DNA of 64,000 nt from NCBI GenBank assembly GCA_905372865.1, contig CAJPQT010000001.1, forward strand, positions 62,001-126,000, written 5' to 3'. A program made the position numbers and the translations under genes. This document shows, in pieces, positions 1-6,155 of the stretch. The notes under the pieces were generated by a model that saw only the letters and a program-made list of their open reading frames with translations, made no database searches and had not been told where the DNA came from. The stretch is from an uncultured Centipeda sp. (lineage in GTDB: Bacteria; Bacillota; Negativicutes; Selenomonadales; Selenomonadaceae). The number at the start of each line of letters is the position of its first letter. The stretch's first letter is position 1.

Positions 1-177
1 GCACGTACAGATGCCTCGTTGTATCTTCATGTCGGTGCAATCGTTACCGTAGCTGACATAATACACATCGAGGCACAAACTGATTTCGTATTGCCCGCAC
101 CGCAAGAGGATATTGCTATAGGCATAGCAGTCTCTACGTTTGAAATGATGCATATTGAAGCGGATGTTTACCAATAA
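1..177 (+). CDS. Phage tail protein, C-terminal fragment (cut by window edge)
   Basis: An open frame runs from base 1 to a TAA at 175-177 and encodes 58 residues ending FEMMHIEADVYQ. It has no start in the window, so only the C-terminus is visible. The tail fibre gene starts 11 bases later behind an AAGGAGGG site, so the two are probably cotranscribed. In tail modules the gene just before the tail fibre is commonly tail protein I or a DUF2313/YmfQ-type baseplate protein. That position is the only basis for calling it a tail protein; I do not recognise the family from the fragment. Confidence 0.6.
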   Translation, partial: ARTDASLYLHVGAIVTVADIIHIEAQTDFVLPAPQEDIAIGIAVSTFEMMHIEADVYQ

Positions 178-188
178 GGAGGGTTATT

Positions 189-1664
189 ATGGCAGAAAAG
201 GCAGGACAGTTTTCAAAGTCCGTTGTGACACAGCTCGGCAAGGGAATGATCGTCGAAAGTCAAAACGGAAAGATATTGTCATTTACTCGTGTTGCGTTGG
301 GAGACGGATTGATCGAAGATGGCGAAGACATCGAAAAGCTGACATCGATCAAGAAGGAAAAGCTTTCATGTCCAATTCGATCGTTCGTAGACAAGGGCAA
401 TGGGCAGTTTGCACTGCAGTTTGAAGTGAGCAATGCTGCGCTTGAAAAAGGATTCTGGCATCGTGAGATCGGAGTCATGGCGAAAATCGGAGCCGGCGCG
501 GAACAGCTTTACGCATATAGCTATGCAGGGACAGCGGCATCGTTTCTGTATGACAAGACGACGCCAATCCAAGAGCGTATCGTGAAGATTGATGTTGTCG
601 TCGGGAATACGGAGAATCTGACGGTTGTCATTGATTCGTCGATCATACACCCGACAATGGCAGAGGTGGACGCCCGCCTGACGGAGCACAATGAAAGCCC
701 TAATGCCCATCAGGATATTCGGGAAGCAATCACCGCCCACCGCACCGCCGCCGAGCTCGACCACCCCGAGAAATCCGTGCGCAAGAAACACCTGCATCCA
801 GACACATACGAATCCCCCGCACTCACGGGAACCCCGACTGTACCGACAGCGGGGAAGGGGACGAATAACGGACAGATCGCAAGTACTGCATTTGTGTCAC
901 AGGCGATCGCCGCGCTCGTGAACTCTGCTCCGGGAGCGCTCGACACCTTGCAGGAACTCGCGCAGGCCCTCGGCAATGACGCGAATTTTGCAGCGACAAT
1001 AACCAATGCACTCGCGAACAAAGTCAGTAAGTCGGGCGATACCATTACGGGGAAAATAGTATTCTCCAATAGCGATGAAGTAAAAAAATCTATTTTTCCG
1101 TCCCACTATTACCATAATGTTTTTGCTGATAACAATCGCAGAACATTTGTTCATGCCTACTCGGAGGTAAATCCTCCGCAATACCAGACATCGTATGAGA
1201 TTCGCATCAGTGTTGGGAACGGTAGATTCAAACCATTCCTTTTCGATAACGATGGATTGCATACGGACTTAAAAGGTAATGCAGATACGGCATCCAACGC
1301 TGAAAAACTCGGTGGGCAGCCGCTCGCGTGGATTGTCGACCAGATCAATGCAGCAAAAACGGGCATTGTTGCGGGCAATCTCGCCGAGAACGGATGGATC
1401 AAATTCGCCAACGGGTTGATCGTTCAGTGGGGGACTGGTGCAGCATCAACAGCTGAGGAGGCGCAAACGATTACATTGCCTATTGCATTCCCTGGAAAAT
1501 GCCTTTGTGTGCACGTGTCAAGCAAGCTAAGCGCGGGAGTTAATGCGGATGCTTGGTATCAGATCATATCACAATCAGCCACGAAGTTGGTCGTTATGAA
1601 ACAACAGAGCGTTCCCGGTAACACAGATCCTGTTGCACCCGTCTTTTTTGCTATTGGTATATAA
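189..1664 (+). CDS. Phage tail fibre protein (DUF3751-type N-terminus)
   Basis: 491 residues. Residues about 1-150 look like the phage tail-collar fibre N-terminal domain (DUF3751): the stretches VTQLGKGMIVESQNGK, FTRVALGDG and EKGFWHREIGVMAK are typical. This domain attaches fibres to the baseplate. Around residues 215-290 is the common fibre segment with TPTVPTAGKGTNNGQIASTA, ALDTLQELAQALGND and GDTITGKI. The last about 90 residues (ENGWIKFANGLIVQWGTG onward) resemble the gp53-like tail fibre C-terminal domain, which is likely the receptor-binding tip. The ATG is preceded by AAGGAGGG with good spacing. The middle and tip are the parts expected to vary between related phages. Confidence 0.88.
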   Translation: MAEKAGQFSKSVVTQLGKGMIVESQNGKILSFTRVALGDGLIEDGEDIEKLTSIKKEKLSCPIRSFVDKGNGQFALQFEVSNAALEKGFWHREIGVMAKIGAGAEQLYAYSYAGTAASFLYDKTTPIQERIVKIDVVVGNTENLTVVIDSSIIHPTMAEVDARLTEHNESPNAHQDIREAITAHRTAAELDHPEKSVRKKHLHPDTYESPALTGTPTVPTAGKGTNNGQIASTAFVSQAIAALVNSAPGALDTLQELAQALGNDANFAATITNALANKVSKSGDTITGKIVFSNSDEVKKSIFPSHYYHNVFADNNRRTFVHAYSEVNPPQYQTSYEIRISVGNGRFKPFLFDNDGLHTDLKGNADTASNAEKLGGQPLAWIVDQINAAKTGIVAGNLAENGWIKFANGLIVQWGTGAASTAEEAQTITLPIAFPGKCLCVHVSSKLSAGVNADAWYQIISQSATKLVVMKQQSVPGNTDPVAPVFFAIGI

Positions 1665-1674
1665 GAGGTGGAAA

Positions 1675-2046
1675 ATGGAAATCGAATATCTTGCCAAATT
1701 TGACGCCAACGGGCGTCGCGAAAACACCGTTGTGTCGAGCGTCCACTACACGACCGACAAGGAGTGCCAGAAGTACCTTGACGATGGGTACATTCCTATC
1801 TCGGATGAGGACTACCAGCACTACATCGGTAATCGAGGCGCAGGCGATAATGGCACGGGCTACATCCGCGATCCAAAGACGGGCAAGCCCGTCTCGGCGC
1901 CTCCTGCTCCGCCCGTAGAGACAACAGAAGTGCCGACGGCAAACGTACCCGAAACAGAGCTTGCCGTCATGGAAGGTATGATCGACATGCAGGGCCGCAT
2001 CGCGGCGCTTGAGGCAGAACTTGCAAAACTCAAAGGAGGAAAATAA
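1675..2046 (+). CDS. Small tail-fibre-associated phage protein
   Basis: 123 residues, starting at the ATG behind AAGAGGTGG, 10 bases after the tail fibre stop. The N-terminal half is acidic and aromatic (DDGYIPISDEDYQHYIG), the middle is rich in proline, and the last about 25 residues (MIDMQGRIAALEAELAKLK) form a predicted coiled coil. The position directly after a tail fibre gene suggests a fibre chaperone or assembly protein, but I do not recognise a defined family. The function is inferred from context only. Confidence 0.7.
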   Translation: MEIEYLAKFDANGRRENTVVSSVHYTTDKECQKYLDDGYIPISDEDYQHYIGNRGAGDNGTGYIRDPKTGKPVSAPPAPPVETTEVPTANVPETELAVMEGMIDMQGRIAALEAELAKLKGGK

Positions 2047-2048
2047 CA

Positions 2049-2213
2049 ATGGCAGCAACAATCTATAGCTACATCGTCGTCGCTTATGGTGTCCTTGTCC
2101 AGGGAGGGAAGTTTGCGCTGTCCCCGGAGGATAATCCGAAGAATCTGCGCGTCGTACTGGAGACGTACCGCGAAAAGGTCGCGGAGTGGATCGTTGAGCA
2201 CCCCGTAGGGTGA
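2049..2213 (+). CDS. 54-residue phage protein of unknown function
   Basis: A short ORF starting with ATG two bases after the previous stop (GGAGGAAAATAACA upstream supplies a ribosome site) and ending at TGA 2211-2213. The product begins MAATIYSYIVVAYGVLVQGG and continues with a basic/acidic segment ending WIVEHPVG. Size, position after the tail fibre genes and the pattern of a short beta hairpin followed by a helix resemble the small CD1375-like/XkdX-like proteins of Firmicute prophages, but the sequence is too short for a firm assignment. A terminator follows within 20 bases, closing the tail operon. Confidence 0.6.
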   Translation: MAATIYSYIVVAYGVLVQGGKFALSPEDNPKNLRVVLETYREKVAEWIVEHPVG

Positions 2214-2229
2214 TGAGAAGCGCAGAATA

Positions 2230-2256
2230 GCCGTCATGACATGTGGCGGCTTTTTT
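2230..2256 (+). terminator. Rho-independent terminator of the tail module
   Basis: GCCGTCAT pairs with GTGGCGGC (two G-U pairs) around a GACAT loop, followed by TTTTTT. It separates the tail genes from the lysis cassette. Confidence 0.75.
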
Positions 2257-2273
2257 GATGGAAAGGAGAACCA

Positions 2274-2564
2274 ATGAAGAAATTACTTGCCGTTATGATC
2301 GCCGCTGTTATATGCGCAGCTTCACCCGCCGCATTGGCACAGCATCGCCTTATTGACAGCGTGGGCGTTGACCGTTTTGCTCATGCGGGACTTAGCTACG
2401 TTATTTGTGATCAGCTGCAGCGTAACTGCGGTATGAATCACATCTGGGCGGCAATAACAACGCTTTCCATCGGCGCACTCAAAGAGTGGTCCGATGGTCA
2501 CTGGGACGGGAGAGACTTCGCGGCAGATGCCGCGGGAGTCCTGATGTATCAGGTGCGTTTTTAG
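2274..2564 (+). CDS. Exported small protein, YfiM/DUF2279-like, phage lysis region
   Basis: 96 residues with a clear signal peptide (MKKLLAVMIAAVICAASPAALA, cleavage after ALA). The mature part has DRFAHAGLSYVICDQL near the start and KEWSDGHWDGRDFAADAAG near the end. This D-x2-x-H ... DxxADxxG pattern is like the YfiM/DUF2279 envelope family. It starts behind GGAAAGGAG and is the first gene after the tail terminator. It may act in the periplasm at host lysis or on the outer membrane, but that is inference from position. There is no lipobox cysteine. Confidence 0.65.
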   Translation: MKKLLAVMIAAVICAASPAALAQHRLIDSVGVDRFAHAGLSYVICDQLQRNCGMNHIWAAITTLSIGALKEWSDGHWDGRDFAADAAGVLMYQVRF

Positions 2565-2573
2565 GAGGCAGGC

Positions 2574-2828
2574 ATGGCAAGAAACGAAATCCTCTCCGAA
2601 CTCGAGGGCATCAAAGGGCAGATACAGGCACTTGCAGAAAACTTGCCGATGGGGCGCGATCAGCTCTATGCGATCAATGAACGCATTGCTCGCCTCGAGG
2701 AGAGCACAAAGTCCGCGCATCACCGTCTGGACGAGTTCAAGCACGATGTGTGTTGGACCATCGGAATGTCAACGACCATCGTTGGTATCTTTGCGTCCAT
2801 CTTGACGTGGGCGCTCGGAGGTAGGTAA
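2574..2828 (+). CDS. XhlA-like coiled-coil membrane protein (holin-associated)
   Basis: 84 residues. A heptad-rich segment (about 3-55) is followed by one membrane helix near the C-terminus (TIGMSTTIVGIFASILTWAL, about 62-81) and a short GGR tail. This is the architecture of XhlA-type haemolysin/holin accessory proteins of phage lysis cassettes. GGAGGC precedes the ATG. The gene lies between the YfiM-like protein and a two-helix membrane protein, both probably in the same lysis operon. Confidence 0.7.
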   Translation: MARNEILSELEGIKGQIQALAENLPMGRDQLYAINERIARLEESTKSAHHRLDEFKHDVCWTIGMSTTIVGIFASILTWALGGR

Positions 2829-2831
2829 GTA

Positions 2832-3182
2832 ATGCTCAAAATCTCACAGTGGTTCGGGCGCGCAGGCAAATATCTGCGCGACATGACAAAGAGTCATGCG
2901 GCCATGCGGTATATCGTATGGTATGCGGCGATGATTGTGATCTGCGTTATGATCTATGTCGCCGCATGGATCTACGATTGGAGCACAAAAATGCATCCTG
3001 ATCTCGTGGAACTGCGTAACTTCCTGCATGAGATCAGCGGGGCGGCGTGGATTGCGGTCATCGGCTTTTTGGCAAAGTCATTTATCGACCGCGACGAGAA
3101 TGGAATCCCCGACCAGTACGAAGAAAAAAAGGAGGACAACAATGGAAAGAGTACATCTGAAAGATCTGAATCTGACGTATGA
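2832..3182 (+). CDS. Putative phage holin, two membrane segments
   Basis: 116 residues. Two hydrophobic segments are seen, about residues 27-49 (YIVWYAAMIVICVMIYVAAW) and about 70-86 (GAAWIAVIGFLAKSFI). A charged tail contains DRDENGIPDQYEEKK, an EF-hand-like DxDxNGxxD stretch. It starts 3 bases after the upstream gene and overlaps the amidase start by 41 bases. Size, topology and position just before the endolysin make it the best holin candidate in the window; the family itself is not recognised. Confidence 0.65.
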   Translation: MLKISQWFGRAGKYLRDMTKSHAAMRYIVWYAAMIVICVMIYVAAWIYDWSTKMHPDLVELRNFLHEISGAAWIAVIGFLAKSFIDRDENGIPDQYEEKKEDNNGKSTSERSESDV

Positions 3183-3636
3183 TGCAGGGCGACTGAGCAC
3201 ACGCCGCGAAACGGATATGATCGTCCTGCATCACACTGGCAACCCGACCGATGACGACCTCTCCGCGGAGGAGATCAACACCTCGCATCAGGCGCAGGGG
3301 TGGACGTGCATCGGGTACCACTATGTCGTCCGCAAGGACGGAACCATAGAGGTCGGGCGGCCGCATTGGACCATCGGCGCGCATGCAGCGGGAGAGAACT
3401 CGCACACAATCGGCATCCACGTCTGCGGAAACTTTGAGATCGGCGAACCGACGGATGCGCAGATCGAGAGTACGGCGATGCTGCTTGCTAACCTCTGCAC
3501 CGACTACGGGCTGACGATTGACCGCGACAGTATTGTAGGACACCGTGAGCTGATGTCGACGGCGTGCCCGGGGCGGAATCTCTTTGCACAGATGGATGTG
3601 ATTGTTGGCAAGGCGAATTTTTACGCCGCGCAGTGA
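3142..3636 (+). CDS. N-acetylmuramoyl-L-alanine amidase (phage endolysin)
   Basis: 164 residues, Amidase_2/PGRP fold, the size of T7 lysozyme-type endolysins. It cleaves the amide bond between muramic acid and L-alanine in peptidoglycan. Expected zinc ligands are H30 (LHHTG), H134 (GHREL) and C142 (ACPG), with the T7-like spacing of 8 between the last two; Y59 (IGYHYV) matches the catalytic tyrosine. Position T140 replaces the lysine found in T7 lysozyme, as in some peptidoglycan recognition proteins. The start was chosen because GGAGG lies at 3131-3135; longer upstream reading is not supported. There is no signal peptide, so export needs the holin. Confidence 0.93.
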   Translation: MERVHLKDLNLTYDAGRLSTRRETDMIVLHHTGNPTDDDLSAEEINTSHQAQGWTCIGYHYVVRKDGTIEVGRPHWTIGAHAAGENSHTIGIHVCGNFEIGEPTDAQIESTAMLLANLCTDYGLTIDRDSIVGHRELMSTACPGRNLFAQMDVIVGKANFYAAQ

Positions 3637-3649
3637 GGAGGTGCGTACA

Positions 3650-4267
3650 ATGCTTGAACGGGTGAAACAGGTCGTCACAAAGCACAAAACAGCCGTGCTG
3701 GCAATCCTGTGCGTCCTGCTCATCGGCATCGCATACGCCGTCGGCCGACACTCCGCAGCAGACAGGGTAGCGGAGAAACCTACTATCATGACGCAGGAGC
3801 AGACGCAGGACGTAACTACGTTGCGGAATCAGCTCAATATTTCCCGTGCCAACGCGAACGCACTCCAAAAACGTCTCGCTGAGGTACAGTCGGGGCAGCG
3901 TGCACCGACAACGAGCTACTATGTGAGTGCTCCAACGGTGGAGCGGGCTGCGCAGGTGGTAGAGAGGCAGATCAGGGAGGATACACCGACACTGCCACGG
4001 GCGGCGAGGGAAAAGACAGATCGGACGGTCGTCACGCCGATCACGAAGGACAAGGATGGCAAAGACCTGCCCGCCGATCAGAAGAAGGTTGATGTGTATA
4101 AGATCAACCTTCGCAAAGATCACCGCATCAAGGTGGGGGCATCTGCCATCGGCGGCAAGGCGCTCATGACCGTCGGCTACGAGCAGGGCAGGTTCGAGGC
4201 ACTTGCGCATTTCGACGGCGGCAAGTACAAGGGCGCGACCGTCACGTACAATATAATAGAGTGGTAA
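3650..4267 (+). CDS. Spanin-like membrane protein, last gene of the prophage
   Basis: 205 residues starting at ATG behind GAGGAGGTG. One N-terminal membrane helix (about 11-28, TAVLAILCVLLIGIAYAVG) with a basic cytoplasmic start, then a coiled-coil segment (about 46-78), a long charged and proline-containing linker, and a beta-rich C-terminal end (KVGASAIGGKALMTVGYEQG ... TVTYNIIEW). This is the layout of an inner-membrane-anchored periplasm-spanning protein. Together with its place right after the endolysin it suggests an i-spanin-like role in disrupting the outer membrane, as expected for a diderm host. No family match is recognised; the role is inference. Confidence 0.6.
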   Translation: MLERVKQVVTKHKTAVLAILCVLLIGIAYAVGRHSAADRVAEKPTIMTQEQTQDVTTLRNQLNISRANANALQKRLAEVQSGQRAPTTSYYVSAPTVERAAQVVERQIREDTPTLPRAAREKTDRTVVTPITKDKDGKDLPADQKKVDVYKINLRKDHRIKVGASAIGGKALMTVGYEQGRFEALAHFDGGKYKGATVTYNIIEW

Positions 4268-4272
4268 CCATT

Positions 4273-4305
4273 GCCCCGGGGCTACGGCTTCGGGGCTTAT
4301 TTTTC
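4273..4305 (+). terminator. Terminator at the right end of the prophage
   Basis: GCCCCG (4273-4278) pairs with CGGGGC (4291-4296), followed by TTATTTTTC. It ends the lysis operon and is the last phage element before non-coding sequence. Confidence 0.75.
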
Positions 4306-4307
4306 TT

Positions 4308-4350
4308 GTCTCCCAAATTGCGCCCTCGTCTCCCATTTGTCTCCCGTTTG
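4308..4350 (+). repeat. Three GTCTCCC direct repeats, possible integrase arm sites
   Basis: GTCTCCCAAATTG (4308-4320), GTCTCCCATTTG (4328-4339) and GTCTCCCGTTTG (4339-4350). The starts are 20 and 11 bases apart, near whole helical turns, so all three face the same side of the DNA. They lie between the last phage gene and ylqF, where an attR site would be, and resemble arm-type sites of tyrosine integrases. The remaining sequence to 4471 is AT-rich and has no gene; an adjacent pair TAAAATCCAG TAAAATCAAG occurs at 4432-4451. Confidence 0.5.
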
Positions 4351-4471
4351 TGGGATTTTCCCTTAAAATATGATATAGTATTGATAATGATGAATTATGA
4401 TTTTCTCGCTTTATACATTTACGTATGCTGATAAAATCCAGTAAAATCAAGCATCGGAAGGAATATATATA

Positions 4472-5374
4472 ATGATTGATAATGACAACGTAATCGACAT
4501 CCCAAGCCTCCAGTGGTATCCGGGACACATGCGCAAGGCAGAGCGGCTGGTCAAGGAGAATCTGAAGCTGGTAGATGTAGTCGTCGAGCTGCTGGATGCG
4601 CGGATCCCGCTGAGCTCTGCGAATCCCGTGCTGCGCGAAATTGTCGGTGATAAACCGCGCGTTATTGTGCTCAATAAGGCTGATCTTGCGGATGAGGCGG
4701 CGACGCGTGCATGGGTGAAATACTTCGCTGCAGAAGGGATTGCGGCAGTTCCAGTGGATGCGGTCAAAGGACGCGGTGTCAAGGAACTCGTACAGGCAAT
4801 CACAAAATGCGCAAAGCCAAAAACGGATAAACTCGTTCAGCATGGGGCGAAGGCACGCGCGGCACGCTGTATGATTCTCGGTATTCCGAACGTGGGGAAG
4901 TCCTCACTTATCAATCGACTGTCGGGCGGCGCAAAGACGAAGGTGGAGAATCGTCCCGGCGTCACTCGTGCAAAGCAATGGATTCGTCTCGGAGCGCAGC
5001 TCGAACTGCTCGATATGCCGGGGATACTCTGGCCGAAGTTCGAGGATCAGCAGGCTGCACTTCACCTTGCCTTCACGGGGGCAATCAACGATAATGTCTA
5101 CGATGTGGCGAGCGTTGTCCTCCTGCTCCTCGATACGCTTCGCACAAAGTATCCTGTCTACCTCAAGGATCGCTATCGACTGGAGGGGGAGCTTCCAAGC
5201 GGCGTAGAGTTGCTGGAGGGAATCGGACAAAAACGGGGCTGCCTGCGTGCGGGCGGCAGGATCGACGATGAGAAGGCACAGCAGATTGTATTGACAGATT
5301 TCCGCAGTGGGCGGCTTGGGCGCGTTACGTTGGATGCGCTTCCGTCCACAGACTCCACAGAGGATGCGCGGTAA
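4472..5374 (+). CDS. rbgA: Ribosome biogenesis GTPase YlqF/RbgA
   Basis: 300 residues, circularly permuted GTPase that acts late in 50S subunit assembly. The G motifs come in permuted order: NKAD (68-71, G4), GIPNVGKS (137-144, G1), a G2 threonine near 165, and DMPG (181-184, G3). The C-terminal about 100 residues form the RNA-binding ANTAR-like helical part of the family. The ATG has AAGGAA eight bases upstream. RnhB follows after 5 bases, the usual Firmicute pairing. In many Firmicutes rplS (and lepB) precede ylqF; here prophage sequence lies directly upstream. Confidence 0.96.
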   Translation: MIDNDNVIDIPSLQWYPGHMRKAERLVKENLKLVDVVVELLDARIPLSSANPVLREIVGDKPRVIVLNKADLADEAATRAWVKYFAAEGIAAVPVDAVKGRGVKELVQAITKCAKPKTDKLVQHGAKARAARCMILGIPNVGKSSLINRLSGGAKTKVENRPGVTRAKQWIRLGAQLELLDMPGILWPKFEDQQAALHLAFTGAINDNVYDVASVVLLLLDTLRTKYPVYLKDRYRLEGELPSGVELLEGIGQKRGCLRAGGRIDDEKAQQIVLTDFRSGRLGRVTLDALPSTDSTEDAR

Positions 5375-5379
5375 AGGAA

Positions 5380-6144
5380 ATGACAAATTTGACGATAAAA
5401 GAAATAGAGAACATATTTCTTGTTGGTGATGTGACAGAAGACTTCCTCGCATCCTGCCGAAAGGATGTAAGGAAGTCTGTGCAGACCATTCTGCGCCGCT
5501 ATGAGCGCACACAGCGGGAGCAGGAGCGTCTTGATGCGATGTATGTATACGAGCGTGCTGCCATAGCCGCGGGACACGCCATTGTTGCGGGCGTTGATGA
5601 GGCGGGGCGAGGTCCTCTGGCAGGGCCCGTTGCCGTTGCTGCTGTCATTCTTCCGCAGGAATGTTACCTACCGCATCTCAACGATTCCAAGAAGCTCTCG
5701 CACGCGGTACGTGAGGAGCTTTTTGCCCAGATTACAGAGCAGGCGGTTTCGTACCATGTTGCGCTGATGGATGCGGAGATGATCGATCGCATGAACATTC
5801 TTCAGGCGACGCGCACGGGGATGTACGAGGCAATTGCAGCCCTCACGCCCGCCCCCGATGAAGTTTTGATCGATGCCGTAGAGCTTCCGAAACTCTCCAT
5901 GCCATCGCAGTCCATCATCAAGGGCGATGCGAAGTCCGCGTCAATCGCGGCGGCATCCATCCTGGCAAAGGTGACGCGCGATCATCTGATGGAATCGTAC
6001 GATATACAGTATCCGCACTATGGCTTTGCCAAGCACAAAGGCTATGGAACACGAGAGCATATCGATGCGATTCGAAAATATGGGATCTGTCCTATTCACC
6101 GCAAATCTTTTGATCCGATCCGATCCATGCTGAACAATATATAA
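5380..6144 (+). CDS. rnhB: Ribonuclease HII
   Basis: 254 residues. RNase HII removes ribonucleotides and RNA primers from DNA-RNA hybrids. The signature GVDEAGRGPLAGP is at about 71-83 (D73, E74 metal ligands); further conserved parts are NDSKKLS, MNILQATR and SIAAASILAKVTRD with its aspartate. A family-typical N-terminal extension of about 60 residues precedes the catalytic core. It follows rbgA by 5 bases and precedes the FliK-like gene, as in Bacillus. Confidence 0.96.
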   Translation: MTNLTIKEIENIFLVGDVTEDFLASCRKDVRKSVQTILRRYERTQREQERLDAMYVYERAAIAAGHAIVAGVDEAGRGPLAGPVAVAAVILPQECYLPHLNDSKKLSHAVREELFAQITEQAVSYHVALMDAEMIDRMNILQATRTGMYEAIAALTPAPDEVLIDAVELPKLSMPSQSIIKGDAKSASIAAASILAKVTRDHLMESYDIQYPHYGFAKHKGYGTREHIDAIRKYGICPIHRKSFDPIRSMLNNI

Positions 6145-6155
6145 CAGAAAAGGCT

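Noticed and set aside
4432..4451. Adjacent TAAAATCCAG/TAAAATCAAG as phage attachment core
   Set aside because: Short AT-rich repeats; the left end of the prophage is outside the window, so a duplicated core cannot be tested.
3488..4843. Minus-strand open frame (451 codons) crossing the prophage end and rbgA
   Set aside because: Overlaps three convincing plus-strand genes and two regulatory features; no recognisable domain.
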